40,683 nucleotides of DNA from Gammaproteobacteria bacterium (GCA_016936855.1 JAFGXA010000021.1:1-40683), one strand, 5' to 3'. Numbered from the stretch's first letter, positions 25,797 to 34,920 are shown. Numbers and translations: made by a program. The notes: generated by a model not told the origin, from the letters alone.

Positions 25797-27203
25797 CTAG
25801 CGTTTGAATATAACGCGAAATTCTAGACCTTTGCCGGTCTCTGGTGTTACTAGTGATATCTTAGCTTTATGCATTTTGGTGATTTGCTTCACTATACCAA
25901 GACCTAAGCCGCTGCCAGAGGCGGTATTACCTATAATTCGATAAAAGCGTTCGAAGACTCTTCTTCTTAATTTTTCCGGTATTCCGGGCCCATTATCGAC
26001 AACCTTTAAGACCACAAATTTTTTGTGAGGTTGTATTATTACTTTTACCATGCCGTTATCAGGGGTATAACGTATAGCGTTGTCTATTAAATTTCTTAGT
26101 AATATGCCTATAGAAATAGCATTTCCAGGAATGGTTGGGGTTTTTTCTGGAGCTTCTAATTCTATTTCAATATTTTTTTTGCTGGCTATAGTAATTAAAT
26201 CGGCAATAATTTGCGCTGCCTCAAATCTTAAGTCAACGGGGCCTCGTTCTTGTATCGCTGTGTTACTGGGAATCATTTTGCTTAAAGTTAGCAGTTGTTG
26301 CACTACATGAGTACTTCTGCTGACACTTTGCAAAACTTTTTGCAAGGCTTCATTCTTTTCCTCCAAAGTCTCGGCTGCTATAGCTACTTGTATATGAGCT
26401 CTAAGTGCGGCGAGTGGTGTGCGTAGCTCGTGAGCAGCATCTGCTGCAAAGCGTTTTTCTCGTTGAAATGTCTCGTGTAATCGTATGAACAAAGAGTTTA
26501 ACTCTTTTATGAGGGGCTTTATTTCCGGTGGTACGGCATCTGTAGAAACTGGTTTCAGATAATATGCTGCGCGATTGTGCACCTCCTCGGCTATTTTTTT
26601 TATGCTTATAAATCCTCTGCCAGAAATAATCCAGATCATTAGTGCTAGAAATGGATAGATAATAACCATTATTACTATGGAATCTTGGGTTATTTGGGAT
26701 TCTAATTGATCGCGAAAAGTATATGGTTCTGCTACAGCAATTGTTAGCGTATTAGCTTTGTTGTTGCCGACAAATAATCTCCATGATTTATCGTTTAACT
26801 TTAAGTCGCTAAACCCAAGCCCCTGTTTGTAGAGAGGGGCGATCAATCTTTTGCTAGAATATAGTATTAATTTATTTTGTTTATTCCAGATTTGAAACTC
26901 TACTTTTTTCAGAAAAACTTGCGCTTTTTTACCACATTTTTGATTATTATTTGAGAGGCACTTGCTATGATTATTACTCCAGTTTTTGTTAAAATTTCTT
27001 TGAATATTTTTCAGGTCGTGGGCTTTGTTTTTATTTCCTACAAATGAGCTTATTATTGATGATGTGGTTGATAACCTTGCGTCTAGATAATTACGTAGGT
27101 TTTTATGTTCGAAAAAAAGGTTTCCAATAATAGCCAAAGAAGTTATTAGCGAAACGCTAAGTAATAAATTTATTAAAAGAAAGGCCCGAATCGATGGGAT
27201 CAT
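25797..27203 (-). CDS. Membrane sensor histidine kinase, QseC/PmrB type
   Basis: This 468-residue kinase has a first membrane helix at about 6-28, a periplasmic sensor region of about 140 residues, and a second helix (IVIMVIIYPFLALMIWII, about 175-195). A HAMP-like linker follows, then a HisKA domain with phospho-acceptor His in FAADAAHELRTPLAALRAH (near 258). The ATPase domain has NLIDNAIRYTPDNG (N box), VVDNGPGIP (G1) and GSGLGLGIV (G2). It ends with FRVIFKR. The first part of the sensor region carries a Lys/Asn-rich, Cys-containing segment (HSKCLSNNNQKCGKKAQ), two Cys that could form a disulfide. It lies 16 bases after its response regulator. The signal is unknown; PmrB-, QseC- and TctE-like kinases share this design. 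Confidence 0.9.
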   Translation of the reverse strand: MIPSIRAFLLINLLLSVSLITSLAIIGNLFFEHKNLRNYLDARLSTTSSIISSFVGNKNKAHDLKNIQRNFNKNWSNNHSKCLSNNNQKCGKKAQVFLKKVEFQIWNKQNKLILYSSKRLIAPLYKQGLGFSDLKLNDKSWRLFVGNNKANTLTIAVAEPYTFRDQLESQITQDSIVIMVIIYPFLALMIWIISGRGFISIKKIAEEVHNRAAYYLKPVSTDAVPPEIKPLIKELNSLFIRLHETFQREKRFAADAAHELRTPLAALRAHIQVAIAAETLEEKNEALQKVLQSVSRSTHVVQQLLTLSKMIPSNTAIQERGPVDLRFEAAQIIADLITIASKKNIEIELEAPEKTPTIPGNAISIGILLRNLIDNAIRYTPDNGMVKVIIQPHKKFVVLKVVDNGPGIPEKLRRRVFERFYRIIGNTASGSGLGLGIVKQITKMHKAKISLVTPETGKGLEFRVIFKR

Positions 27204-27219
27204 TGCTTTATGTTCTCTG

Positions 27220-27885
27220 TCAATCCTCTAATGCTGGAATCATGTATCCAACTCCACGTATTGTCGTTATTAAATCGCTGCCGAATTTTTTACGCAAATT
27301 ATGGATATGTACTTCAATAGCATTACTATCAACATCATCTCCCCATCCGTACAAATTATGTGCCAAGTGATCTCTTGTTAGTGCTTTGCCAACATTGCTT
27401 AGCAACATGTGCAAGAGAGCAAATTCACGCCTTGACATCACAACAGATTTATTGTTTTGTTTAACGCTGTATGATGCTGGATCCAGTTCTATATCTTTGT
27501 AAACAATTGTAGGATTAGCGCGAGCAGTGCTTCTTCTTTGCAATGTTCTGATTCTTGCGCATAGCTCATCTAAATCAAATGGTTTAGTTAGATAATCATC
27601 AGCGCCACCATCTAAACCCTTTACTCTATCACTTACGCCATCATATGCGGTTAATATTATCACTGGAGTCGTTATGTTTTTCTTTCTTATGGTCTTAAGG
27701 ACATCCATGCCAGATCTTTTTGGCAAACCGAGATCAAGAATTATGACGTCAAATTGTTCGTTCAGTATAACATTGATCGCCATTTGGCCATCAGAAACAC
27801 GGTCTACGGTATATTGATGTTGTTTTAATCCGGCTACGACGCCGTCGGCCAACAAGTCATCATCTTCAACTAGTAGTATGCGCAT
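27220..27885 (-). CDS. OmpR-family response regulator, QseB/PmrA type
   Basis: This 221-residue regulator has a receiver domain with acidic pocket EDDD (7-10), phospho-acceptor D51 in IILDLGLP, Thr in ILTAYDG and Lys in LTKPFDLDE. The C-terminal winged helix has the SRREFALLHMLLSNVGKALTRDHL and DVDSNAIEVHIHNLRKKFG segments. A frame start exists at 27912, but ATG 27885 is chosen because it gives the standard MRILLVEDD start and has AAGGA eight bases upstream. It and the following kinase form one operon, possibly with hemW upstream (46-base gap). Confidence 0.92.
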   Translation of the reverse strand: MRILLVEDDDLLADGVVAGLKQHQYTVDRVSDGQMAINVILNEQFDVIILDLGLPKRSGMDVLKTIRKKNITTPVIILTAYDGVSDRVKGLDGGADDYLTKPFDLDELCARIRTLQRRSTARANPTIVYKDIELDPASYSVKQNNKSVVMSRREFALLHMLLSNVGKALTRDHLAHNLYGWGDDVDSNAIEVHIHNLRKKFGSDLITTIRGVGYMIPALED

Positions 27886-27931
27886 AAGGTTTTCCTTGAA
27901 GTGACATAACAACTAAGATGTTAGCTATATT

Positions 27932-29044
27932 TCAGCTAAATATCAATAATAGATCGTTGAGAAAGGTCCTGCCGCGCTTAGTTGTGGCAAAGTGTGATGC
28001 ATTGTAATCTAGTAATTGATTACTTTTGGCGCATTCTAGTTTAGGTGTTATTTCTTCTATATTGACGCCAGTGCGTTCATGCAAGAGACTAAATTGAATA
28101 GGTTGATATAGTCTGAGGGTATTGATCATGAATTCTAGCAGTAAATCCTTTTTATTGAGTCTATATTCGCTAAGTTGTTTAACGCCAGTTGAATATTTTT
28201 TCGGGTTTTTTTCCTTTATAACTCTTATATCTTTTAATTTACTATGGGCTCCAGCGCCGATTCCTATGTAATTTCCAAATAGCCAGTAGTTTAGATTATG
28301 TTGGCATTCCAGGCCTTTTTTACTATAAGCTGAGATCTCATACTGATTATAGCTATTTGATTTTAAGAGATTCTTTCCATGCTTTTCTATTAATGTAATG
28401 GTTTTTTCATCAGGAATATTAGGTGTTTTTTTAGCGAATATGGTATTAGGTTCAATGGTGAGTTGATACCAGGATATATGTTCAGGATTTAGTTGCAAGC
28501 AATTTGCTAAATCAGATGTAGCCTCTTTTATAGTCTGTTCTGGCAAACCAAACATTATATCTAGGTTGATGTTATCAAATCCGCATTTTCTCGCATTTTT
28601 AAAGGCATTAATGGCTTGTTCTTTAGAGTGAGTGCGACCTAAACTCTTTAGCTTGGAATCTTGTAAGCTTTGTATGCCGAGTGATAAGCGGTTTATTCCA
28701 ATACTTTTTAATTCTATAAGTTGATTGAATGTTACATTGTTTGGATTTGCTTCTATAGTGACTTCAGGGTTTTGTGTGGTTTTGTATTTGTGAATTTCTG
28801 TGAAAAGTTTTGAGTAAAAATTGCTAGATAACAGTGTTGGTGTGCCGCCACCTATGAATATTGATTGTATGATATAGTTGCTATTGTTAGCCATTGATTG
28901 ATGGAGGTCTGCTATTAAAGCTGTGAGATACTCTGTTTCAGGTAATGGTTTTGGCCCGCGATATGAGTTAAAATCACAATAAGGACATTTAGTTGAACAC
29001 CAAGGAATATGTATATATAAGCTAATTTTACGGCTTCTTTGCAT
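27932..29044 (-). CDS. hemW: HemW, radical-SAM heme chaperone (coproporphyrinogen-oxidase-like)
   Basis: This 370-residue radical SAM protein binds a 4Fe-4S cluster through C16, C20 and C23 in IPWCSTKCPYCDFNSY. It lacks the extra N-terminal tail of true HemN. SIFIGGGTPTLL, EANPNNVT, RLSLGIQSLQDSKLKSLGRTHS and NLDIMFGLPEQT are standard for HemW. It is thought to deliver heme to membrane respiratory proteins rather than to oxidise coproporphyrinogen. The ATG is only 37 bases from the cysQ start on the opposite strand, so the divergent promoters must overlap the coding ends. Confidence 0.92.
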   Translation of the reverse strand: MQRSRKISLYIHIPWCSTKCPYCDFNSYRGPKPLPETEYLTALIADLHQSMANNSNYIIQSIFIGGGTPTLLSSNFYSKLFTEIHKYKTTQNPEVTIEANPNNVTFNQLIELKSIGINRLSLGIQSLQDSKLKSLGRTHSKEQAINAFKNARKCGFDNINLDIMFGLPEQTIKEATSDLANCLQLNPEHISWYQLTIEPNTIFAKKTPNIPDEKTITLIEKHGKNLLKSNSYNQYEISAYSKKGLECQHNLNYWLFGNYIGIGAGAHSKLKDIRVIKEKNPKKYSTGVKQLSEYRLNKKDLLLEFMINTLRLYQPIQFSLLHERTGVNIEEITPKLECAKSNQLLDYNASHFATTKRGRTFLNDLLLIFS

Positions 29045-29081
29045 AGTGGTTTATTATGCACCAAAAGTGCGGGTGGCGTAT

Positions 29082-29906
29082 ATGGAAACGACTACACTTA
29101 ATTATGATAAATGGTTAGAGCAGGTTATACCCTTGGCAAAGTGCGCTGGTGATGAGATTATGCGCATCTATGAGGGTGATGAGGATTTGGAGTTGACGCA
29201 TAAATTTGATGACTCACCGCTGACAATTGCTGATTTGCGGGCCAATGACATCATTGTTTCTGGGCTTAAGGCCATTACTCCTGAAGTGCCGGTGTTGTCT
29301 GAAGAAATGGAGACGGTGGATTACAAGCAGCGTTCTTTATGGGATCGTTATTGGTTAATTGATCCATTGGATGGTACTAATGAGTTTTTGGAACATTCAG
29401 GGCAATTTACAGTAAACATTGCTTTGATCGACAATCATCGCTCAGTCTTGGGAGTTAGTTATGCCCCAGCCCTTAAAAAATGCTATTATGCCAGGCTTGG
29501 GTCAGGAGCGTATTGTTTGCATGATTCAGGTGATGTGGTAAATATCAAAACCCGAAAGGCTAGAGCGCCAGTTGATATTTTGGTAAGCAAACGATTGAAG
29601 CTTGATAATTTGGAACCATTTTTACAAAGTTTGCAAGATTATAATTTGACCAAGTTTGGTGGGTCCTTGAAGCTTTGCTATCTTGCCGAAGGTGGTGCTG
29701 ATGTTTATCCTAGGCTTGGTAAAAATTGTGAGTGGGATACTGCGGCTGGTCAAATAATAGTTGAGGAAGCTGGTGGCTTGCTTGTCGATTTGGATTTTAA
29801 AGCTTTGCGTTATAACACCAAGGAGTCATTATATAATCCTTATTTTATGGTGATAGGAGATAAAGAATTTCCTTGGCAGAGTTATTTGGAGAAATTGAGG
29901 GGGTAA
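29082..29906 (+). CDS. cysQ: 3'(2'),5'-bisphosphate nucleotidase CysQ
   Basis: This 274-residue member of the inositol monophosphatase superfamily removes phosphate from 3'-phosphoadenosine 5'-phosphate, a by-product of sulfate assimilation and acyl-carrier activation. Metal ligands are in LSEEME (near 70) and WLIDPLDGTNEFLEHSGQFTVNIAL (near 90-115), and the second metal site is in CEWDTAAGQIIVEEAGG (near 215-231). A GTG at 29046 would add 12 residues, but ATG 29082 gives the normal family start and a GGGTGG element just upstream. It is followed by a repeat-rich gap before accA. Confidence 0.92.
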   Translation: METTTLNYDKWLEQVIPLAKCAGDEIMRIYEGDEDLELTHKFDDSPLTIADLRANDIIVSGLKAITPEVPVLSEEMETVDYKQRSLWDRYWLIDPLDGTNEFLEHSGQFTVNIALIDNHRSVLGVSYAPALKKCYYARLGSGAYCLHDSGDVVNIKTRKARAPVDILVSKRLKLDNLEPFLQSLQDYNLTKFGGSLKLCYLAEGGADVYPRLGKNCEWDTAAGQIIVEEAGGLLVDLDFKALRYNTKESLYNPYFMVIGDKEFPWQSYLEKLRG

Positions 29907-29936
29907 CTTTTCGCTCGTCATCCCGACGGATTTATA

Positions 29937-30031
29937 CGTCATCCCGGCGGCGGCCGGGACCTAGAGGCATTAAAAAATATTATAATTTTTGTTTTAATTG
30001 TCTCTGGGTCCTGGCGTCCGCCAGGATGACG
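29937..30031. repeat. MITE-like element with 31-base imperfect inverted ends
   Basis: The left end (29937-29967, beginning CGTCATCCCGGCGG) and right end (30001-30031, ending GGATGACG) match as inverted repeats at about 25 of 31 positions around an AT-rich core. CGTCATCCCGG-type palindromes are abundant in Rickettsiales and some intracellular gammaproteobacteria. A short extra copy of the head (CGTCATCCCGACGG) sits just upstream at 29916-29930. The element lies between cysQ and accA and contains no gene. Confidence 0.7.
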
Positions 30032-30080
30032 TGAAAAAAACCAGGGTGTGAAAAAACCAGGGTGTGAAAAAAACCGAGAT
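30031..30080 (+). repeat. Three tandem 16-17-base repeats next to the MITE-like element
   Basis: The unit GTGAAAAAAACCAGGGT occurs at 30031-30047, with one A fewer at 30048-30063, and in altered form ending CCGAGAT at 30064-30080, followed by GACG. The last unit re-creates the GATGACG end of the adjacent element, so the array probably arose by slippage at its right border. Confidence 0.75.
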
Positions 30081-30136
30081 GACGTTGTGTTGAATGAATA
30101 GTGGCATTAAGGGATGTTGCTTAATAAGGGGTAAAT

Positions 30137-31084
30137 ATGCATTTGAATTTTTTGGATTTTGAACAGCCAATAGCAGAGTTGGAGGCGAAAATTGAAGAAT
30201 TACGTTTTATGACGGATAACTCCAACTTAAATGTTGGGGAAGAGATAAGGCATCTGCAGCGCAAAGTAAATGAGCTTACAAAGTCTATTTTTGCTGATCT
30301 GACGCCAATGCAGGTTGTAAAACTAGCTAGACATCCACAACGTCCACATGCAATGGATTATATTAATTCGATTTTTACCGATTTCGATGAGCTCTTTGGT
30401 GATCGGCATTCTTCCAAAGGTATGGCAATTGTGGCTGGTATGGCACGATTAGATGGTGAGCCAGTAATGGTTATTGGCCAACAAAAAGGGCGCAATACCA
30501 AGGAGAATTTGTTGAGAAACTTTGGCATGCCTAATCCTGAGGAGTATAGACGCGCTTTGCGTTTAATGCAGTTAGCAGAGAAATTTAAGTTGCCAGTGAT
30601 TACTTTGATTGATACTCCAGGAGCTTATCCTGGAATTGAGGCTGAAGAACATAATCAAAGTGAGGCAATTGCTAGAAATTTGCTTGTTATGTCTAAACTT
30701 AAAACACCCATTATTTGTGCGGTAACAGGTGAGGGCGGTTCTGGTGGGGCTCTTGCTTTGGGCGTGGGGGATTGGGTGATGATGCTACAATATAGTATTT
30801 ATTCGGTTATTTCTCCTGAAGGTTGTGCTTCAATTTTATGGCGCAGCCAAGATAAAGTTGAGGAGGCTGCGGAAGCCTTGAATTTGACGGCTGATAGATT
30901 GTCAAAGTTGCGTTTGATTGATGAGATTATTAAAGAGCCACTAGGTGGTGCGCATCGTGATTATGATGCAGTTGCCAAATCTTTACATAATTCTCTAAAG
31001 TTGAAGTTGAAAGAATTAAAAGGTTTCCCGTGTGATCATCTCTTAAAAGAACGTCAGCAGCGTTTGCTTAACTATGGTCGTTAA
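30137..31084 (+). CDS. accA: Acetyl-CoA carboxylase carboxyltransferase subunit alpha
   Basis: This 315-residue crotonase-fold subunit forms, with AccD, the carboxyltransferase that makes malonyl-CoA, the first step of fatty-acid synthesis. The start [20 protein letters not shown], the [25 protein letters not shown] segment, [32 protein letters not shown], and the [15 protein letters not shown] and [14 protein letters not shown] oxyanion regions all match AccA. Length is standard. A strong AAGGGG ribosome-binding site lies seven bases before the ATG. It overlaps tilS by 11 bases, the usual gammaproteobacterial pairing. Confidence 0.96.
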   Translation: MHLNFLDFEQPIAELEAKIEELRFMTDNSNLNVGEEIRHLQRKVNELTKSIFADLTPMQVVKLARHPQRPHAMDYINSIFTDFDELFGDRHSSKGMAIVAGMARLDGEPVMVIGQQKGRNTKENLLRNFGMPNPEEYRRALRLMQLAEKFKLPVITLIDTPGAYPGIEAEEHNQSEAIARNLLVMSKLKTPIICAVTGEGGSGGALALGVGDWVMMLQYSIYSVISPEGCASILWRSQDKVEEAAEALNLTADRLSKLRLIDEIIKEPLGGAHRDYDAVAKSLHNSLKLKLKELKGFPCDHLLKERQQRLLNYGR

Positions 31085-32219
31085 AAAATTCCTTATCGCT
31101 TATAGCGGGGGTATGGATTCTCACGTTTTGTTGCATCGTTTTGCGAGTTTGCGCAATAAGTTTCCCAATAAAATTTCTTTACGTGCAATTTATGTTAATC
31201 ATGGTTTAAGTTCTAAAGCTGATGATTGGGCCGAGCACTGTTGTGCTATATGTAGAGATTTGGACGTCGAATTTATTGTAAAAAAAATAACAATTATCAA
31301 AAAAAAGGGTCACAGTTTAGAGGCTATAGCTCGTGATTTACGTTATCAAGTTATTGCTGATTTTCTTTTAGATGGTGAAATTTTGTTAACTGCCCATCAT
31401 GCTAATGATCAAGCTGAAACTGTATTATTACAGTTGTTGCGTGGCGCCGGGGTGAATGGTTTGGCGGCAATGCCAGGTAGAAAAAAATTTGCGCATAGTT
31501 ATTTGTTAAGACCGTTATTAAAATTTACTCGTTATGAGTTATATTCATATGCAAAAGAGCATAATTTGTGTTGGATTGAGGATGAGAGTAATGAAAATAC
31601 TGGTTTTGAGCGTAATTTTATCAGGCATGAGATTTTTCCGAAATTATTAGAACGTTCAACTGGTTTAATAGATAGTATTAATCGTGCGGCTCATCATCAG
31701 CAAGAGGCTTTAGGTTTGTTGCAAGAATTGGCGTTTGCTGACTATGAATATATTGGTGATATTCAGCATGGTTATAGAGTGTTACGAATCGATGAGTTAT
31801 TGAAATTAAATCTTCCAAGGCGAAAAAATCTTATAAGATATTGGTTGCTCAGCCTTGAACTTCCTTTGCCAAGTAGTAAAAAAATACAGCACATAATGCA
31901 TGATGTATTGTTGGCAAAAGATGATAAAAATCCACTGGTTAGTTGGAGTGGTGCGGAGGTAAGGCGTTATCGTAATCATCTTTATGCAATGCCACCTTTA
32001 AATGGTGAGGTTGAGTTGCCAAAAAACCTTGATCTTCCAGTTGGGGCTGTCGTGCGTTTTCGTTTGCCGGGAGATAAGATTAATTTACCGAAACGCAATT
32101 TGATTTATTCTTTGAGTAAATATTTTCAAGAGCAGGGGGTTCCTGTATGGTTAAGGGATCGCTTGCCGCTTATTTGTAAAGACGGTTTAGTTATTAAGGT
32201 CGGTGACTGCGTCCATTAG
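31074..32219 (+). CDS. tilS: tRNA(Ile)-lysidine synthetase
   Basis: This 381-residue enzyme converts C34 of the CAU-anticodon tRNA-Ile2 to lysidine so that it reads AUA. The N-terminal PP-loop is [13 protein letters not shown] (9-21), and [31 protein letters not shown] near 102-130 is diagnostic. A substrate-binding domain follows, and the C-terminal domain [12 protein letters not shown]...[17 protein letters not shown] is intact. Slightly shorter than E. coli TilS (432) but complete in domains. Its target tRNA type is the likely parent of the tRNA fragment at 2551-2597, a loose link only. Confidence 0.94.
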   Translation: MVVKKFLIAYSGGMDSHVLLHRFASLRNKFPNKISLRAIYVNHGLSSKADDWAEHCCAICRDLDVEFIVKKITIIKKKGHSLEAIARDLRYQVIADFLLDGEILLTAHHANDQAETVLLQLLRGAGVNGLAAMPGRKKFAHSYLLRPLLKFTRYELYSYAKEHNLCWIEDESNENTGFERNFIRHEIFPKLLERSTGLIDSINRAAHHQQEALGLLQELAFADYEYIGDIQHGYRVLRIDELLKLNLPRRKNLIRYWLLSLELPLPSSKKIQHIMHDVLLAKDDKNPLVSWSGAEVRRYRNHLYAMPPLNGEVELPKNLDLPVGAVVRFRLPGDKINLPKRNLIYSLSKYFQEQGVPVWLRDRLPLICKDGLVIKVGDCVH

Positions 32220-32224
32220 GCTAA

Positions 32225-33220
32225 TCACGACTTATAAATTTGTGGGGTAATGAAAATTAATAGTTCTTTGCGATTAGTTTCATTTTCTTGATCTGTAAGT
32301 AGCGTGCCTAGGATTGGGATTTTTCTTATTATAGGTATTGATGTTTTTGTATTGAGATTATTTTTTTCATAAATACCGCCTAAAATTATAGTTTGATTGT
32401 TTTTTAGTAAAACTTGGGTTGATATCTCCCTGGTTTTAACGGCTGGGACACCGTGCACTGTAAGAGCGCTAACTTGATCTTGATTCATGATAATTTTTAG
32501 CATGATTTTTTTGTTATCTGTAATGAATGGCGTAACTTTAAGTCCTAAAACTGCCTTTTTAAATGCAGTATTGGTATTGCCTTGTGAGGTTCTTTCTTGG
32601 TAAGGAATATCCTCTCCAGATTCAATGTGGGCTGTAGTTCGATCTAAAGTCAAAAGCTTGGGGCTGGATATTATCTTGGCATGTCCCTCTTTTTCTAAAG
32701 TTTTTAGTTCCATATCAAGTAAAACTCCACCTCCAAGTTTGGCAATTGGCAAGTTGAATTTCCCAACGCCAATGGTTGCGGTTGGTGTGTCAGAGTTGCT
32801 GTTATTTTGATCATTGTTGGTATTGGCAGCTTTTGTGGTGTTAAATTGAATTCCTAGTTGTTTTATGGATTGATCATCAGCATTGATTATGCGAGCAGAA
32901 ATTAACACTTGTCTGCTTGGTTTATCTATTTTATTCATTAAGTCTTTTATCGCTTGTATATTTTCTGGATTATCACTGATCCAGATAGAGTTGGTTCTTT
33001 TGTCTAAGATGATTTTGCCGGTTTTTGATAGTAATTTGCTGTTTTTATTGGATATTTCTTTGTATGCATCTTGAGCTTGTGTATAGTGCAACTGTATGAA
33101 TATGGTGTCTGTTGAGTTTTGTGTTGCAAATATTTGTTTATTTTTTATTGGTAATTTTGGAAAGATAATTGCGGCGTAACTGTTTGTGCAGATTAATAAA
33201 CATAAAAGTAGTGTGAGCAT
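32225..33220 (-). CDS. pilQ: Short secretin, PilQ/HofQ/ComE type
   Basis: This 331-residue outer-membrane secretin for type IV pili or DNA uptake begins with a signal peptide (MLTLLLCLLICTNSYA). Then come one N1/N0-like KH domain (about 60-110, ILDKRTNSIWISDNPENIQAIKDLMNKIDKPSRQVLISARI) and the secretin C-domain, with ISSPKLLTLDRTTAHIESGEDIPY, the Val-Gly-type LKVTPFITDN, and the closing ILGGIYEKN...PILGTLL...RKELLIFITPQI. It lacks the AMIN domains and extra N-domains of full PilQ (about 700 residues), so it is of the compact HofQ/ComE class. A low-complexity Asn/Thr/Ser stretch occurs near 140-155. It is the last gene of the operon. Confidence 0.9.
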   Translation of the reverse strand: MLTLLLCLLICTNSYAAIIFPKLPIKNKQIFATQNSTDTIFIQLHYTQAQDAYKEISNKNSKLLSKTGKIILDKRTNSIWISDNPENIQAIKDLMNKIDKPSRQVLISARIINADDQSIKQLGIQFNTTKAANTNNDQNNSNSDTPTATIGVGKFNLPIAKLGGGVLLDMELKTLEKEGHAKIISSPKLLTLDRTTAHIESGEDIPYQERTSQGNTNTAFKKAVLGLKVTPFITDNKKIMLKIIMNQDQVSALTVHGVPAVKTREISTQVLLKNNQTIILGGIYEKNNLNTKTSIPIIRKIPILGTLLTDQENETNRKELLIFITPQIYKS

Positions 33221-33221
33221 C

Positions 33222-33617
33222 TTATTGTCCTTTTTGTTTTTTTATCAATAAATTTAGTTGTAAAAATAGTTTGTTATTTGTTTTGTGTATATCAAATTCA
33301 GCTGGGACAACAGCTTTTTCATTGTTTAGTATATTGATTAATAAGTTAGTCAATGATGAAAAGTTGCCAGTAACTAAAAACTGTATTGGTTCAAGAATTG
33401 TTTTTCTATAAATCTTTTTGGGTAGCACATTGATTTTTAACACTTTAAGCTTGTTTTGTAATATAGTCTTTTTTATGCTGTAAATCGGATTGTTATTTAT
33501 TGTTTGTTGATTTTGTAGAATAGTTTTATGATTAAGCAAAAAGAATAAGCATAAAATTGGTATGGATATTGCCAGGATGATTAGTGAAGGTTGATATTTT
33601 TTTTGTATTATAATCAT
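33222..33617 (-). CDS. pilO: PilO-like inner-membrane protein (short)
   Basis: A 131-residue protein with one membrane helix (about 12-30, LIILAISIPILCLFFLLNH) and a short periplasmic domain containing PIQFLVTGNFSSLTNLLINILNNEKAVVP, which resembles the PilO ferredoxin-like fold strand-helix pattern. Recognition rests mostly on position between pilN-like and pilQ-like genes; by sequence alone it would be hypothetical. It is shorter than typical PilO (about 200) because the coiled-coil part is reduced. It ends one base before the secretin start, so translation is likely coupled. Confidence 0.7.
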   Translation of the reverse strand: MIIIQKKYQPSLIILAISIPILCLFFLLNHKTILQNQQTINNNPIYSIKKTILQNKLKVLKINVLPKKIYRKTILEPIQFLVTGNFSSLTNLLINILNNEKAVVPAEFDIHKTNNKLFLQLNLLIKKQKGQ

Positions 33618-33622
33618 TATTA

Positions 33623-34075
33623 TTATATGTTTTGATTGTTTAATGTGCCTTTTATTATAAATCTTATTGGGTTTTTATTTGATGTTATTGTTGTTTTGCT
33701 TGTTTTAAGTAATTTTATGTTTTTTATTTTGGAAAAAAATGTTCGTAATGCTTTATTGGATATAGCTGTTCCTCTTATTCTAAGTATATCATGCTGAATA
33801 TTGCTTGAAGTTAGATGTATATCATTTGGCGTATTAATGATGATGCGTAATCCATTATAGAATAATTGACGTATAGCATTATCTGTTTTTTGTTTGTTTG
33901 TTGAAGCAATATTTGGTGTGTTGTTTTCAATCAAAGAGTGTTTTTTCAGTGTGTCTTGTAAATATAAACATAAAAGCATTGATGCTAAAAAACAAATTAA
34001 GGATATTTTATATGTGTTTTTAGTCGATTCAATAGCGTGTTTTTCTCGCCACGGCAATAGATTAAATTGCATCAT
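33623..34075 (-). CDS. pilN: PilN-like inner-membrane protein
   Basis: This 150-residue protein opens with MMQFNLLPWREKHAIES, the conserved INLLPWR-type cytoplasmic motif by which PilN binds PilM. A membrane helix (about 24-42, ISLICFLASMLLCLYLQD) and a periplasmic domain ending FIIKGTLNN follow. It is shorter than the usual 180-200 residues. It overlaps the pilM end by 14 bases and precedes pilO by five. The motif makes the call firm despite low similarity elsewhere. Confidence 0.85.
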   Translation of the reverse strand: MMQFNLLPWREKHAIESTKNTYKISLICFLASMLLCLYLQDTLKKHSLIENNTPNIASTNKQKTDNAIRQLFYNGLRIIINTPNDIHLTSSNIQHDILRIRGTAISNKALRTFFSKIKNIKLLKTSKTTITSNKNPIRFIIKGTLNNQNI

Positions 34076-34862
34076 ATTTTCTCATGGCCAACCCTAAATG
34101 AATTAAATGTTCTGAGTGATTTGCATATGAGCTGTCTAATTGGCACGGGATTTTGAGTGTGCTACTTATAATTTTTTGTATGTTTTGCTTTTTTGCTAAA
34201 TGTCCTGCAACAACAGTAGATATTGGTAGTAATGATGTTTTTGTGTTGTAAATTTTTAGCAGTATGTTAGCTGCTTGAGCTATTTTCTCTGGTGTATTTT
34301 CCTCCAATGTTTTACTGTATTTGATAACAGGAGTATTGTTTTTATAGATAATTAGATATAGCTGATTTTCTTGTTGCATAATCAGAAGATGGTTTGTTTT
34401 ATATTTTTGATCTACTGTTCTAGCTAGTGCATACAGATCAACATCTATGTGTGATGGATGAATAATATTAATAATTGGTCGGAGCAGCTCGTTAATACGG
34501 CTTTTTTTTGCAGCTATTGCTGTAATGTGTATTTGATTATGTCTATAGAAGTCTATATATAATTTTGTGGCTGGATATAGGAAGTGTTTTTTTGCTTCAT
34601 CCTTAAGCATCTTAATTGTTTTAATATTTCTGGTTTTATGGTTAACCTTTATCTCTTTCTCTATTATTGTTTGGTATGGTATGGCAATGCTGATTGGTAG
34701 TTTTTGTTTTCTCCAATCCTTGCTGAGTTTTCTTATGGTTTCAGATTGATGATTAATGGTAACTAACTCTTCTAGTTTTTGTGTTTTATGGCTAAATATT
34801 GCGTAACTTAACTCTTCATCATTAAGTTCCAAGGTTATATGTCGTTTTTTTCTGTGCCACAT
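34062..34862 (-). CDS. pilM: PilM-like actin-fold pilus assembly protein
   Basis: This 266-residue cytoplasmic protein is the first gene of the pilMNOQ-type operon. It begins HITLELNDEELSYAIFSHK, fitting a degenerate actin-like phosphate-1 strand, and has ISIAIPYQTIIEKEIKV, IAAKKSRINELLRPIINII and HIDVDLYALARTV, the last resembling the PilM/HofM segment before the second subdomain. Nucleotide-binding residues are not obvious, as in HofM. It would recruit the PilN cytoplasmic tail. The assignment depends on operon order and the PilN motif in the next gene. The operon diverges from pcnB. Confidence 0.75.
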   Translation of the reverse strand: MWHRKKRHITLELNDEELSYAIFSHKTQKLEELVTINHQSETIRKLSKDWRKQKLPISIAIPYQTIIEKEIKVNHKTRNIKTIKMLKDEAKKHFLYPATKLYIDFYRHNQIHITAIAAKKSRINELLRPIINIIHPSHIDVDLYALARTVDQKYKTNHLLIMQQENQLYLIIYKNNTPVIKYSKTLEENTPEKIAQAANILLKIYNTKTSLLPISTVVAGHLAKKQNIQKIISSTLKIPCQLDSSYANHSEHLIHLGLAMRKYDAI

Positions 34863-34893
34863 GTAGATTAGGTTATATTACTAAATTGCTTGC

Positions 34894-34920
34894 AACAATA
34901 CCGGCTAAATTACGTGGAGG
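34894..34920. promoter_or_regulatory. 27-base conserved motif, copy A (upstream of pcnB and pilM)
   Basis: This sequence matches 39781-39807 at 23 of 27 positions, with a shared TAAATTACGT core, and the two are the only copies I noticed. Both lie in short gaps between divergent genes (pilM/pcnB and tssB/tssJ). In this copy the last five bases are GGAGG, a strong ribosome-binding site for the small frame at 34931. Function is unknown; a regulator site or promoter element is possible. Confidence 0.45.

Noticed and set aside
27886-27912. Longer response-regulator start at 27912
   Set aside because: The nine extra residues do not belong to a receiver domain, and ATG 27885 has AAGGA upstream.
30031-30080. 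Three short repeats as a CRISPR array
   Set aside because: The units are contiguous with no spacers and differ in length, so they are simple tandem repeats.
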